DNA of 64,000 nucleotides from G965267605 sp965267605 (GCA_965267605.1 OZ254088.1:2108001-2172000); one strand, 5' to 3'; counted from the first letter of the stretch, positions 7,476-16,143 are shown. Program-made: numbers and translations. Notes: generated by a model from the sequence alone, not told the origin.

Positions 7476-10163
7476 TTATTTTTCCTGCATTCTGTTTCGG
7501 TACAGCGACTTATCTACTGCCGCTATCATATTATCCAAATCTAATTCTGCTTCCAGGAACTGCTGAACTTCTTCTGCCACTTCAGCCGGGTTCTGAACCG
7601 CCTCTGTGTAGTTCACATACAGGATTTCGACATTGTGGTTGTTATTTACCCACGCCTCTACCTTCTGAAGGTTCTTCTTGAAAGCAGCTTCCACGCCCGT
7701 CTTATACACACCCTCTTCCGCTTTGTTATTGTTTACAAGCATCTTGTGTTGGGAGCGCATGACCTCATTCAGGTCTCGATCCATAAATATCACCTTGTAC
7801 CGATAGCGTGCCGGCAAGTGTAGCAGCAAATGGGATATCACCTTTACTGCTTTATCTCCTACCTGATCAACCCATTTACGGTTACGCATGGCAGTTTTCA
7901 CCACCTCATGCTCATAATAACCTTTGGGGTTATCGTCATCCGCCTCTCGCTTCTTATCTGTAAAGATTTCCAATCCGCCTCTTTCCAACATCTGCATCAT
8001 CATAGATGTACCAGATCTCGGCAATCCAGACACCACCGTGATGGTACCTACACTCTCCTTCTTTAAAAGTTCCTTCTGCTCATTCGCCCGTTCAGAGGTG
8101 GTTTGAGAATGTAGCTCGGAAATATCTACATCCTTATACATAGCCTGATCCAGTTTCCTGTCCTTCAGATGGTTCTCATATATATCAATGAGGAAATTAC
8201 GTGCCTTACCTACAGTTGGGTTCAATTTCAGGCAAACCTCAAAGGCCTCTGCAGCGCTTTCGTACTCACCCATGTGGTACAATGCTTCCCCAAGGTGGTA
8301 GTGCGCAACAGGGAAGTTGAAAGACAATCCTACTGCTTCCAAAGAAGATTCAACCGCCTCCTCGTATCGCTTTTGCCTTAGGAGACTAATGGCTAAGCCG
8401 TGATGTGCAGAAGCCTTATCTCCATCAATCTGAAGTGAATTCCGAAACGCATCTTCAGCTTCCTTCCATTGTTTCAAAAGGATAAATGACCTTCCCAGAT
8501 ACAAGAACAAATTAGGTGCTGAAGGTGTTGCAACCTTAACCTTCTTAAACAGCTCAAGCGCCTTTTTCGGCTTGTTTTCTTCCAAAAGAATGGTTCCTTC
8601 CTGAAGATCAAGGGATGGATAGGTATAGCTAGGTTTATCGATCTTGGCTTCAGGCTCCTTCTCCATTTGTTGCTTATAAAACTTATCGGACTCCTTCTTG
8701 TAAATCTCTCTGACAAGTTCCGCCTGTTCGCGCGCCTTTTCAAAATCTCCAAGGTTCTTGTAGCAAAGGAGCAACCTTATGCCATGCCGAGATTCCTCCG
8801 GAGCAATTTGTTGGAGTTCATTCAGTATCTCTATCGCTTGCTCGTATCGTTCAGAACCAATGTAACAACGTGCAAGATTGAATTTCGCCTCATTCACTGC
8901 GCGTTCTCTGGCTTTCTCAATGTCATCACTTGGCTTATCAATGTAACCTAGTTCCACCAGTTGATCCAACGCTTCTTTGGCCGCAATCGGATCTTCGATA
9001 ATCTCTTCTGAATGCATACCGCTCTCACCCTCTACATCTTCCCAGCTGGATATTTTCTTGATCTCTTCAGGCTCTTCAAACGCCTGTGCCAGCACTTTAC
9101 CATCCATGTCCTCACCAACGGGTAGTCCGTACATGGTGAGAATGGTTGGTGTTACATCCAGGAGCGTTGCACCGTAAATGAGTTCATCCTTCTTGATGTT
9201 TGGACCAGCCATGCATAGAATACCATACGGTCTGTGCTCGTAAGCCGGAGCCGCTGGCTCTTTAGGCAAGGCCAGGGGTCTCAAGTGGTCAGAATGGAAT
9301 CCGTGATCTGAGAGAAGGACAATGTTCGTGTCTTCTCCCGCAAGTTGGATAAGCCTTTCCAGCATCATATCGTGGAAGATGTAACCACCATTGATTACTT
9401 CTTTGTATAGCTCAAAATCCTGATCTGAAATAGGTGCCAGCTTAGGCGGATGGTACTTCATGAAACCATGACTGAAATGATCTATACCATCGAAGTATAC
9501 TCCCATGAAATCCCACTCGGTGTTTTCCATGGTCCATGTTGCAGCAGATTGTATCGTTGCCGTATCCGCCAGGATCTTCAGAAACATTTCAAGCCTGCGG
9601 TCCTTTTCCTGATCAATCTTCTCCAGAAGTGGAATGAAGGGTTTAACATGGGCCTCCGTCAGTTCTCCAGGGTGAATTCTCAGTACTTCGAAAGTTTCGC
9701 GCAGCTCCTCTGGAAATACAGTGCCCTTTAACATCGGCCAGGGTTCATCAATGGGCTTTGCCGCCCTTTGGTAGTGATTTGAAACACAAACCCCGTTGAT
9801 AGGTTCAGCAGGATGGCTAGGCCACCAACCGATCAGGTTGGTTTTCATTCCTTGCTGGGTAAGGATATTCCAAATGGCTTTTACCTTCCTTGAAGTACCG
9901 GATACAGCCCGCACACCACCTGTTGCAGGATCTGGCTCTGTAAACCCTAGAATCCCGTGTTTATCCGCATACTTCCCTGTGGCAATGGACGTCCAAAGCA
10001 TAGGCGACAATACGGGCTCCAAGGTTGCAATGTTGCCCATTACCCCTCTATTGATCAATTTCTCAAGTGCAGGCATTTTTCCTGCGTCCAGTAGTGGATT
10101 GATCACTTTCCAATCGGCTGCGTCCCAGCCGATCACCAATACCTTCTTAGTTTTCTTGCTCAT
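7476..10163 (-). CDS. Phosphodiesterase/alkaline phosphatase-fold + TPR + sulfotransferase fusion protein
   Basis: The start is the ATG at 10163 (MSKKTKKVLVIGWDAADW), giving 895 residues. Residues ~1-400 are a type I phosphodiesterase/nucleotide pyrophosphatase-like alkaline phosphatase fold: first metal site VIGWDAADW, nucleophile region VLSPMLWTSIATGKYADKHG, and C-terminal metal site VLLSDHGFHSDH. Residues ~440-690 are TPR helices (AKFNLARCYIGSERYEQAIE, LGRSFILLKQWKEAEDAF, AHYHLGEALYHMGEYESAAEAF). Residues ~705-895 are a sulfotransferase domain with a PAPS-binding loop VVSGLPRSGTSMMM and a second motif VIFMDRDLNEVMRSQHKM. No signal peptide is visible, so it should be cytoplasmic. A role in moving sulfate or phosphate on glycans or lipids fits the domains, but the substrate is unknown. 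Its start overlaps the small membrane protein gene by 17 bp. Confidence 0.85.
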   Translation of the reverse strand: MSKKTKKVLVIGWDAADWKVINPLLDAGKMPALEKLINRGVMGNIATLEPVLSPMLWTSIATGKYADKHGILGFTEPDPATGGVRAVSGTSRKVKAIWNILTQQGMKTNLIGWWPSHPAEPINGVCVSNHYQRAAKPIDEPWPMLKGTVFPEELRETFEVLRIHPGELTEAHVKPFIPLLEKIDQEKDRRLEMFLKILADTATIQSAATWTMENTEWDFMGVYFDGIDHFSHGFMKYHPPKLAPISDQDFELYKEVINGGYIFHDMMLERLIQLAGEDTNIVLLSDHGFHSDHLRPLALPKEPAAPAYEHRPYGILCMAGPNIKKDELIYGATLLDVTPTILTMYGLPVGEDMDGKVLAQAFEEPEEIKKISSWEDVEGESGMHSEEIIEDPIAAKEALDQLVELGYIDKPSDDIEKARERAVNEAKFNLARCYIGSERYEQAIEILNELQQIAPEESRHGIRLLLCYKNLGDFEKAREQAELVREIYKKESDKFYKQQMEKEPEAKIDKPSYTYPSLDLQEGTILLEENKPKKALELFKKVKVATPSAPNLFLYLGRSFILLKQWKEAEDAFRNSLQIDGDKASAHHGLAISLLRQKRYEEAVESSLEAVGLSFNFPVAHYHLGEALYHMGEYESAAEAFEVCLKLNPTVGKARNFLIDIYENHLKDRKLDQAMYKDVDISELHSQTTSERANEQKELLKKESVGTITVVSGLPRSGTSMMMQMLERGGLEIFTDKKREADDDNPKGYYEHEVVKTAMRNRKWVDQVGDKAVKVISHLLLHLPARYRYKVIFMDRDLNEVMRSQHKMLVNNNKAEEGVYKTGVEAAFKKNLQKVEAWVNNNHNVEILYVNYTEAVQNPAEVAEEVQQFLEAELDLDNMIAAVDKSLYRNRMQEK

Positions 10164-10323
10164 CCTTGGCCTGATTCTGCAGTTTCTCGTTTTCTTCCTT
10201 TCTTTTCTGACGCCATGCAAAGAGTCCCACATGACCTAAAGCCAATAACCCGATGGATCCCTCTACAGGAACATCAATCTTGTTCCCTTCTTTATCGGTT
10301 AGGTTGAATTCTTGTTTTTCCAC
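10147..10323 (-). CDS. Small membrane protein translationally coupled to the phosphodiesterase-sulfotransferase gene
   Basis: A GTG at 10323 gives 58 residues starting MEKQEFNLTDKEGNKIDVPVEG. A short acidic-polar head leads into one hydrophobic segment (GSIGLLALGHVGLFAW, about 24-39) and then a highly charged tail (RQKRKEENEKLQNQAKDEQEN). A start further upstream would run into the terminator hairpin at 10354-10376, so the GTG is preferred. Its end overlaps the next gene's ATG by 17 bp, a typical translational-coupling arrangement. Function unknown; it might tether the following cytoplasmic enzyme to the membrane, but that is only suggested by the gene order. Confidence 0.65.
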   Translation of the reverse strand: MEKQEFNLTDKEGNKIDVPVEGSIGLLALGHVGLFAWRQKRKEENEKLQNQAKDEQEN

Positions 10324-10353
10324 GATGAGAAATTTGGATCGAGAAGATACAAA

Positions 10354-10376
10354 AAAGCCCCGCACCGCGGGGCTTT
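10354..10376 (-). terminator. Strong intrinsic terminator of the 10395-11228 gene
   Basis: A perfect 10-bp inverted repeat AAAGCCCCGC / GCGGGGCTTT closes a 3-base loop. On the minus strand it is followed by six T, 19 bp beyond the stop at 10395. Confidence 0.9.
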
Positions 10377-10394
10377 AAGGTAAGTATCGACTAC

Positions 10395-11228
10395 TTATTG
10401 AATGATAATCTTTTCTGTTTCAACAGCATCCTCTTTTCTAACAGCCACTAAATAAACTCCCTTAGCGAGTCCATCTGTAGAAAGCGTTAGTTGCGAGGAG
10501 GTTGCAGTTTGCTGTTTGTGCACTTTCCCGCTCATATCCATCAACTTGATGGTTGCACCTTGTAACTGCGTTGCTGAAATATTCAGCTGGCCGCTGGTTT
10601 GATTCACCAATAGGTTCATCCCATCAATCTTTCTAATACCTACAGGACCACCTCCAGCCTTAATGGGTACACCATTCGCATTTTCGTAAGCGAAGTCTTT
10701 GATGGTTACAGACTTGTACTGATTCGCAACACTGATCCTTACCCAACCATAATAGGTATTCGAACCAACGGTGAGTCTCAAACCGATGTACTTGTCGGTT
10801 TGATTGTTCCATGGACCATAAGTTGCGCTATAAGACCTTCCATTACTCGTCCAAAACTTGTGGTAACCAAGAATCTGTGTATTGTTCGTATCGAATGTAC
10901 CCGAGCTTCCAATGGTAGCCCCTGAGTTTAACACATTGGGATACGTTGCCGAATTCAACACTGCATTTGAATTCAGTGGAGTAATGTCCGGTGTCCAACT
11001 GGTAGTCCTTCCCTGAGTACCAAAGGTTGTTGCTATGTTCAGCGTAATGGTAAAGTCGTTCGTAAGATCGTTGTTCAGATCAATGTTGTACGATTGGCCA
11101 TTACTTGAAAGTACCTGGTCTGGGTTGACGTCTGTGTAAATGATTGTTCCTGCAGCCGAGCTTGCTACCATCGTAGCACCTGCCATTGCAGAATAGGCGG
11201 AAAGTTTGGAGCGTAATTTCTTATCCAT
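10395..11228 (-). CDS. T9SS type A sorting domain protein, short paralogue
   Basis: This 277-residue protein begins MDKKLRSKLSAYSAMAGATM, the family's basic-plus-Ala-rich leader. It has IIYTDVNPDQVLSS, IDLNNDLTNDFTI and TDKYIGLRLTVGSNTYYGWVRI, but lacks the extra central domain, matching the architecture of the 1109 protein. The type A CTD contains IKLMDMSGKVH, AKGVYLVAVR and ends EKIIIQ. It starts 34 bp after the folD stop and may share that transcript; I see no ECF-type motif upstream. Confidence 0.85.
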   Translation of the reverse strand: MDKKLRSKLSAYSAMAGATMVASSAAGTIIYTDVNPDQVLSSNGQSYNIDLNNDLTNDFTITLNIATTFGTQGRTTSWTPDITPLNSNAVLNSATYPNVLNSGATIGSSGTFDTNNTQILGYHKFWTSNGRSYSATYGPWNNQTDKYIGLRLTVGSNTYYGWVRISVANQYKSVTIKDFAYENANGVPIKAGGGPVGIRKIDGMNLLVNQTSGQLNISATQLQGATIKLMDMSGKVHKQQTATSSQLTLSTDGLAKGVYLVAVRKEDAVETEKIIIQ

Positions 11229-11262
11229 AGTAAATCGGTTGGTTGGAGTAAAGGTACTGAAA

Positions 11263-12141
11263 TTACGTAACAGGCTGTTTCACAGCCTTCAACGTGTTCA
11301 TCATCAATGACGCAATGGTCATTGGGCCGACACCACCAGGTACTGGAGAAATGTAGCTACACTTAGGGGAAACCTCATCAAATGCAACATCTCCTACCAA
11401 TCGGAAACCAGACTTCTTGCTATCATCAGCAATTCTGTGGATACCGACATCAATTACAACTGCACCTTCTTTTACCATGCTGGCCGTTACAAATTCCGGT
11501 TTACCAATGGCCACTATCAGGATATCCGCTTGCGTGGTGATCTCTTCAAGGTTCTTCGTTCTACTGTGAACGGTTGTTACCGTAGAGTTACCCGGATTAT
11601 CGTTACGTAGCATCAACAAACTCATGGGTGTTCCAACGATATGACTTCTTCCCATTACAACACAGTGCTTTCCTTCAGTATCAACTCCGGATCTTTTAAG
11701 CATTTGGGTAATACCGTAAGGCGTTGCAGGAAGGAAACTCGGCAAGCCAAGGACCATTCTGCCTAAGCTTTCAGGATGAAAACCATCAACGTCTTTTCGA
11801 GGATCAATCGCCTGCGTAACCTTGTTCTCATCTACATGGTCTGGCAATGGCAATTGCACAATGAATCCATCTATATCAGCGTCATTGTTCAGTTTATCGA
11901 TCTCCCCTAGCAAGTCCGCCTCAGAAATACTTGCATCAAGTCTTACCAACGTGCTTTTAAATCCCACGCGCTCGCAAGCCTTTACCTTGGCGTTCACGTA
12001 AGTTTGGCTGGCACCATCATCACCAACGAGCACTGCAGCGAGGTGAGGAATCTTACCACCCTCGCTCTTGATCTGTTCTACTTCGGCAGCAAGCTCCTGC
12101 TCAATAGCCTTTGAAATTTCTTTTCCGCTGATGATTTCCAT
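11263..12141 (-). CDS. folD: Bifunctional methylenetetrahydrofolate dehydrogenase/methenyltetrahydrofolate cyclohydrolase
   Basis: The start is placed at the ATG at 12141 (MEIISGKEISK), giving 292 residues, normal for FolD. FolD interconverts 5,10-methylene-, methenyl- and 10-formyl-tetrahydrofolate in the cytoplasm, with NADP(H). The active-site region YVNAKVKACERVG carries the conserved Tyr and Lys (Y-x-x-x-K), GFIVQLPLPDHV is the substrate-binding stretch, VVMGRSHIVGTPMSLLM is the dinucleotide loop, and SPVPGGVGPMTIASLM is the C-terminal signature. It lies 10 bp behind ffh and is probably co-transcribed. Confidence 0.97.
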   Translation of the reverse strand: MEIISGKEISKAIEQELAAEVEQIKSEGGKIPHLAAVLVGDDGASQTYVNAKVKACERVGFKSTLVRLDASISEADLLGEIDKLNNDADIDGFIVQLPLPDHVDENKVTQAIDPRKDVDGFHPESLGRMVLGLPSFLPATPYGITQMLKRSGVDTEGKHCVVMGRSHIVGTPMSLLMLRNDNPGNSTVTTVHSRTKNLEEITTQADILIVAIGKPEFVTASMVKEGAVVIDVGIHRIADDSKKSGFRLVGDVAFDEVSPKCSYISPVPGGVGPMTIASLMMNTLKAVKQPVT

Positions 12142-12151
12142 GTGCAAATAT

Positions 12152-13489
12152 TTATCGTCTCGGCATGCGCGGCATATTGCGCATCATCTTTGCCATATTG
12201 CCTTTGTTACCGAGTAGTTTCATCATTTTACTTGTTTCATTGAACTGCTTGATCAGCTTGTTTACTTCCTGCACTGATCGTCCACTTCCCCTTGCTATTC
12301 TCTTCCTTCGGGATCCATCTATGATCTTTGGATTTGATCTCTCCGTAGGTGTCATAGAACCAATAATTGCTTCAATGTGCTTGAACGCATCATCATCGAT
12401 ATCTACATCTTTCACTGCCTTGTTCATGCCAGGGATCATTCCCATCAAATCCTTCACATTACCCATCTTCTTGATCTGACCGATCTGATCTAAAAAGTCA
12501 TTGAAATCGAATTCGTTTTTGGCAATCTTCTTTTGAAGCTTTCTAGCCTGCTCTTCATCAAATTGCTCTTGAGCTCGCTCAACGAGACTAACCACATCAC
12601 CCATACCCAGGATCCGGTCAGCCATTCTGTTAGGATGGAATACATCCAATGCATCCATCTTTTCTCCTGTACCAACGAACTTGATCGGTTTGGTAACCAC
12701 TGATCGAATTGATAGTGCAGCACCACCTCTGGTATCACCGTCAAGCTTGGTTAGCACAACGCCTTCGTAATCCAGTCTATCGTTGAAAGCCTTGGCTGTA
12801 TTTACAGCATCCTGACCCGTCATGGAATCCACCACAAATAGTGTTTCCTGTGGATTAATCGCTTTTTTAACCTGAGCGATCTCGGCCATCATTTCTTCAT
12901 CTACCGCCAAACGACCGGCAGTATCAACAATCACCACATTGTGTCCTTTGGACTTCGCGTGATTGATAGCATTGGTTGCGATCTGGACCGGATTCTTGTT
13001 CTCACGATCTGAGAATACCTCCACTCCTACCTGCTCGCCAAGTACATGAAGCTGATCGATTGCAGCAGGCCTGTAGACATCACACGCTACCAGCAAGGGG
13101 CTCTTACCTTTCTTGGTTTTCAACATATTCGCCAGCTTCCCAGAAAATGTTGTTTTACCGGAACCTTGAAGTCCCGCTACCAAAACAACGGCTGGTGAAC
13201 CCGTAACATTCAACTCAGAGGCCTCGGACCCCATGAGCTTGGTCAACTCATCATGTGTGATTTTCGTTAGCAGTTGACCTGGGGAGATTGAGTTCAACAC
13301 ATTCTCTCCCATCGCCTTATCTTTCACTGTGTCAGTGAACTGCTTAGCGATCTTGTAGTTTACATCCGCATCCAACAATGCCCTGCGGATCTCCTTCATC
13401 GTTTCGGCAACGTTGATCTCCGTTACCTGGCCCTGGCCTTTCAGAACCTTAAACGCTCTCTCTAACTTATCTGATAAATTCTCGAACAT
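12152..13489 (-). CDS. ffh: Signal recognition particle protein, SRP54 homologue
   Basis: Translation most likely starts at the ATG at 13489 (MFENLSDKLERAF), the usual Ffh N-terminus, giving 445 residues; the upstream Met at 13552 is not conserved in style. Ffh is the SRP GTPase that binds signal sequences and the 4.5S RNA and delivers ribosomes to FtsY. The order is N domain helices (1-85), G domain with P-loop LVAGLQGSGKTTFSGKLA, G3 DTAGRLAVDEEMM and G4 TKLDGDTRGGAALS, then the M domain with the RNA-binding stretch RIARGSGRSVQEVNKL and a Met-rich C-terminus (MMKLLGNKGNMAKMMRNMPRM). The 4.5S RNA gene is not in the window. Confidence 0.98.
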   Translation of the reverse strand: MFENLSDKLERAFKVLKGQGQVTEINVAETMKEIRRALLDADVNYKIAKQFTDTVKDKAMGENVLNSISPGQLLTKITHDELTKLMGSEASELNVTGSPAVVLVAGLQGSGKTTFSGKLANMLKTKKGKSPLLVACDVYRPAAIDQLHVLGEQVGVEVFSDRENKNPVQIATNAINHAKSKGHNVVIVDTAGRLAVDEEMMAEIAQVKKAINPQETLFVVDSMTGQDAVNTAKAFNDRLDYEGVVLTKLDGDTRGGAALSIRSVVTKPIKFVGTGEKMDALDVFHPNRMADRILGMGDVVSLVERAQEQFDEEQARKLQKKIAKNEFDFNDFLDQIGQIKKMGNVKDLMGMIPGMNKAVKDVDIDDDAFKHIEAIIGSMTPTERSNPKIIDGSRRKRIARGSGRSVQEVNKLIKQFNETSKMMKLLGNKGNMAKMMRNMPRMPRR

Positions 13490-13555
13490 ATGCTTATCGA
13501 AAGGGTACCAAAGATAAGTAGGGAAGGTATACCCACCAAGCGTTTTAGACAATCA

Positions 13556-14032
13556 CTACGATACAGGCAAAATACAGGCCTGAACAAGCAAACTATCCTC
13601 CAACGCAGTACGTCCAATCGACACATCCCCCTCAACGATCTTTGTGTCGTTGGAATCGCCAATTACACCTTCGTTTCCATTGAAATAAATGGCCACGAAA
13701 ACAATACAAGTGGTTACCAATAACGCCTGGTATAGTGGGATCCGCACGTTGAATACAGATAACCATGAACGGTTCTTTTCCTTGCTGTTGTGGGCCTCCG
13801 CCTTCCTCTCTTCCACCTTGGCACGTAACACCTTATGGATAGATGGGTTTGGTTCCAATGCCACCTCATCCGCTTTCATTGCTCCTCTAATACGTTTGAG
13901 CAATGACGCATAATTGCTTGCTTCTTCCAGGTTGCCAAATTCACCGACAAGTATTGATCTCTCCTCTTCACTCCATTCGGCCGGGTCTTTCGACAACAGT
14001 ATCTGTTCTATTTGATCTATATTCTTCTTCAT
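13556..14032 (-). CDS. Putative membrane anti-sigma factor
   Basis: This 158-residue protein starts only 2 bp after the ECF sigma gene. The first ~95 residues are charged and helical (WSEEERSILVGEFGNLEEASNYASLLKRIR), then one transmembrane helix (about 97-116, YQALLVTTCIVFVAIYF), then a short ~40-residue extracytoplasmic tail. That topology and the gene order are what is expected of a single-pass anti-sigma factor that holds the sigma at the membrane. No zinc anti-sigma HxxxCxxC motif is seen, so the call rests on context and topology. The short outer domain contains no recognisable sensor fold. Confidence 0.6.
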   Translation of the reverse strand: MKKNIDQIEQILLSKDPAEWSEEERSILVGEFGNLEEASNYASLLKRIRGAMKADEVALEPNPSIHKVLRAKVEERKAEAHNSKEKNRSWLSVFNVRIPLYQALLVTTCIVFVAIYFNGNEGVIGDSNDTKIVEGDVSIGRTALEDSLLVQACILPVS

Positions 14033-14034
14033 AT

Positions 14035-14607
14035 CTAAACTTTTTGCAGGATTACCTCAACCTGAGCTTTTACTGCTCTCATGGCGTAGTGTAATCTCGA
14101 TTTCGTGGTACCATCAGAACACCCCAATACGTCACTGATCTCTTTGATGGAGTAGTCTTCTTGATACCTTAACGTGAATGTTGTTTTGTGTGCCTCTCCC
14201 AATTGGTCGAGCACGTAATTCAAAATTTCCCTGAGTTGGTGCTGAGTGATCTGCTCCTCCACTGAACTTTGCTCATTGGCGTTTCCAAGCTCAACCTTTA
14301 AATGGTCAATGGCCTTATCCACCACTTTTGCATGGCGGTAAGCATTCTTGCATTTGTTTCTGGCTATGCTAAACAGCCAACTGGAAAATTTCATAGAACG
14401 GTTGAAGGCCTCCGGCTGCTCCACCACCTCCAGGAACACCTCCTGAAGCATATCCTGCGCTCCGGCTTCGTCTTGCCACAACATGTTGTAGAGAAAGCGA
14501 AGAACGGGCTGACTGTAGCGACCGTACAATTCATCAAATGCCAAGGCATCCCCTTCACAAAGGGACGCCATCAGCTCTTCATCCGTTTTTATCTTATAAA
14601 CTGACAC
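14035..14607 (-). CDS. ECF-family RNA polymerase sigma factor
   Basis: The 190-residue protein starts at GTG 14607. The upstream gene's TAG stop shares that G (TAGTG), so the two are translationally coupled. Region 2 is clear: FDELYGRYSQPVLRFLYNML, the DMLQEVFLEVVEQPEAF segment and FSSWLFSIARNKCKNAYRH. Region 4 is RYQEDYSIKEISDVLGCSDGTTKSRLHYAMRAVK, a helix-turn-helix for the -35 element. It is an ECF (group 4) sigma by size and the two-region layout. It sits between a T9SS protein gene and a putative anti-sigma gene. It is a candidate regulator of the GGCAAC-N17-CGTCT promoters in this window, but its own operon lacks that motif, so autoregulation is not supported. Confidence 0.93.
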   Translation of the reverse strand: MSVYKIKTDEELMASLCEGDALAFDELYGRYSQPVLRFLYNMLWQDEAGAQDMLQEVFLEVVEQPEAFNRSMKFSSWLFSIARNKCKNAYRHAKVVDKAIDHLKVELGNANEQSSVEEQITQHQLREILNYVLDQLGEAHKTTFTLRYQEDYSIKEISDVLGCSDGTTKSRLHYAMRAVKAQVEVILQKV

Positions 14608-16034
14608 TACTCTACGATGAGTGGTTGAGACAAAATGCCTTTGTTGGCGTGTACTACAACAATGTACGACCCTGCCTTCAAACCTGAAATGTCCAGTTGC
14701 ACCTCATTCTTTCCAAGCAACTCCGGACTCTTCACCGCTTCCATTCGCTTTCCATCTATGGAATAGACCAGCACATCATTGATACCTGATCCATCACCCA
14801 GCAGTTTGATATTCACCTTTTCCTTCGCTGGATTGGGGTAAAGCTTCACTTTCGCGGATACACTTTGCTCCTTCACATCCGCGATCTTCTTCTTAAAGTA
14901 CCTTTCCAGGTCTTTTCCGGCCTCCCTGCTATTTTGACTTGCGAGAAGAACTGCAAATTCCTGATACCTCCTGCTCTTTTGCATTTCGCTATTCTTCGCA
15001 TGGTACTCTGCTGCAATAGTAAAAGGCATGGTGTAATTGTGGTTCATTCGCTTGACGTACTCCGGTATTTCATCGTACCAATCTGGAGTGATCAGGTAAT
15101 CGAGCTTCATGTTTTCTTCAAGATTCTGAACGACCACCCGTTCATTATCGAACCTGTTCTCGCTGTACTTAAAAGTCATCCCGGTCAGGAACAGCTTGTC
15201 CGATATCTTATTGGTATAGCCTCTATGCATTCCAATCGTAAAGTAAATAGGCTGATCCGGGTATTTCTCAGTAAGTCTTTTGCAAATGGTTTCTACGAAC
15301 TCGTCAGATTTCCAGAACGGTAAACTGTCACCTTCTATGGTCAGGCCATGCTTCGCCAGTTTGTCTATAAGGTATTGAGGTTTACCCTGAGCTACACTTA
15401 AATTGATACTACAGATATCTTTCCTGACCTCTTTCCCATATTGCAGTACCCACATAGGGAACGTTTCCATATCTCCTACATTGAAAAGAACCGCATTCTT
15501 TTCACAGGACATTAGCATGTTGTAGTTAAGATCGAGTACTTGAGGGTGGTACCACTGGAATTCAAGAAGGTTCCCGGCCATTTTTTGCGTTCCCTTATTG
15601 TTCCCCTCCATTTGATATGCCAGCATTAAATCCACCTGGGGTTCCACAAACAGTCCTTTACTATTCCTGACTATTTCCTCCAGCTGACGTGCTTCACGCT
15701 TCTTAAAATCCTGCCTGAAGTACTCAACGTATTTGTATTGATATGATTCCGGAACCAGCTCTGCCATGCGAAGGGTTGCCTTCTCATATTTATCCAGAAA
15801 CTCTTTATCTCGAAGCTTGCTAAAATTGGCATAGCGATACGCACGCAAATACTGGAACCACGCCTCTGCATTCTTGTCGTCTTTCCTGATTTCGTTCTCC
15901 CACAGCACCTGCTGTTCCTTATACCAATTGCTGTCATGATCGCACATTACCACTGAAGGTATCCTTTGAGGCTTCTGTGCCATTGCAAAGGACCCAATGA
16001 GCAGCAGTCCGATGCATAGTTTGAATGATTTCAT
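14607..16034 (-). CDS. T9SS type A sorting domain protein, first gene of the sigma operon
   Basis: The ATG at 16034 (MKSFKLCIGLLLIGSFAMAQ) gives a clear signal peptide and 475 residues. The N-terminal half is helical and TPR-like in spacing (WFQYLRAYRYANFSKL, YKYVEYFRQDFKKREARQLEE). A middle segment, NAVLFNVGDMETFPMWVLQY followed by GKEVRKDICSINLSV, strongly resembles the soluble 'TNGDNDTFPLWYLQEVEGVRxDVxxxNLSLL' region found behind the membrane part of DUF2723 glycosyltransferase-like proteins. The C-terminal ~75 residues are a type A CTD (VKLYPNPAKEKVNIKL, LKAGSYIVVVH). It should be exported through T9SS or held at the outer membrane. Co-transcription with the sigma and anti-sigma genes makes a part in envelope signalling possible, which is inference. 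Confidence 0.8.
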   Translation of the reverse strand: MKSFKLCIGLLLIGSFAMAQKPQRIPSVVMCDHDSNWYKEQQVLWENEIRKDDKNAEAWFQYLRAYRYANFSKLRDKEFLDKYEKATLRMAELVPESYQYKYVEYFRQDFKKREARQLEEIVRNSKGLFVEPQVDLMLAYQMEGNNKGTQKMAGNLLEFQWYHPQVLDLNYNMLMSCEKNAVLFNVGDMETFPMWVLQYGKEVRKDICSINLSVAQGKPQYLIDKLAKHGLTIEGDSLPFWKSDEFVETICKRLTEKYPDQPIYFTIGMHRGYTNKISDKLFLTGMTFKYSENRFDNERVVVQNLEENMKLDYLITPDWYDEIPEYVKRMNHNYTMPFTIAAEYHAKNSEMQKSRRYQEFAVLLASQNSREAGKDLERYFKKKIADVKEQSVSAKVKLYPNPAKEKVNIKLLGDGSGINDVLVYSIDGKRMEAVKSPELLGKNEVQLDISGLKAGSYIVVVHANKGILSQPLIVE

Positions 16035-16069
16035 TTCGTTGTGTTTAATTGATGAATCAACCATGTATT

Positions 16070-16091
16070 AACCTTTGCGTACTCAAAGGTT
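16070..16091. promoter_or_regulatory. Inverted repeat in the leader of the T9SS-sigma operon
   Basis: AACCTTTG, 6 bp, CAAAGGTT is a perfect 8-bp palindrome located 36 bp upstream of the ATG at 16034. There is no U-run, so it is unlikely to be a terminator; an operator or 5' UTR hairpin is more likely. No known regulator motif is recognised. Confidence 0.4.
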
Positions 16092-16143
16092 CAACGAAAT
16101 GAGAAAAAAATTACAAGTAGTTGATTTACAAATAAATAGAAAG

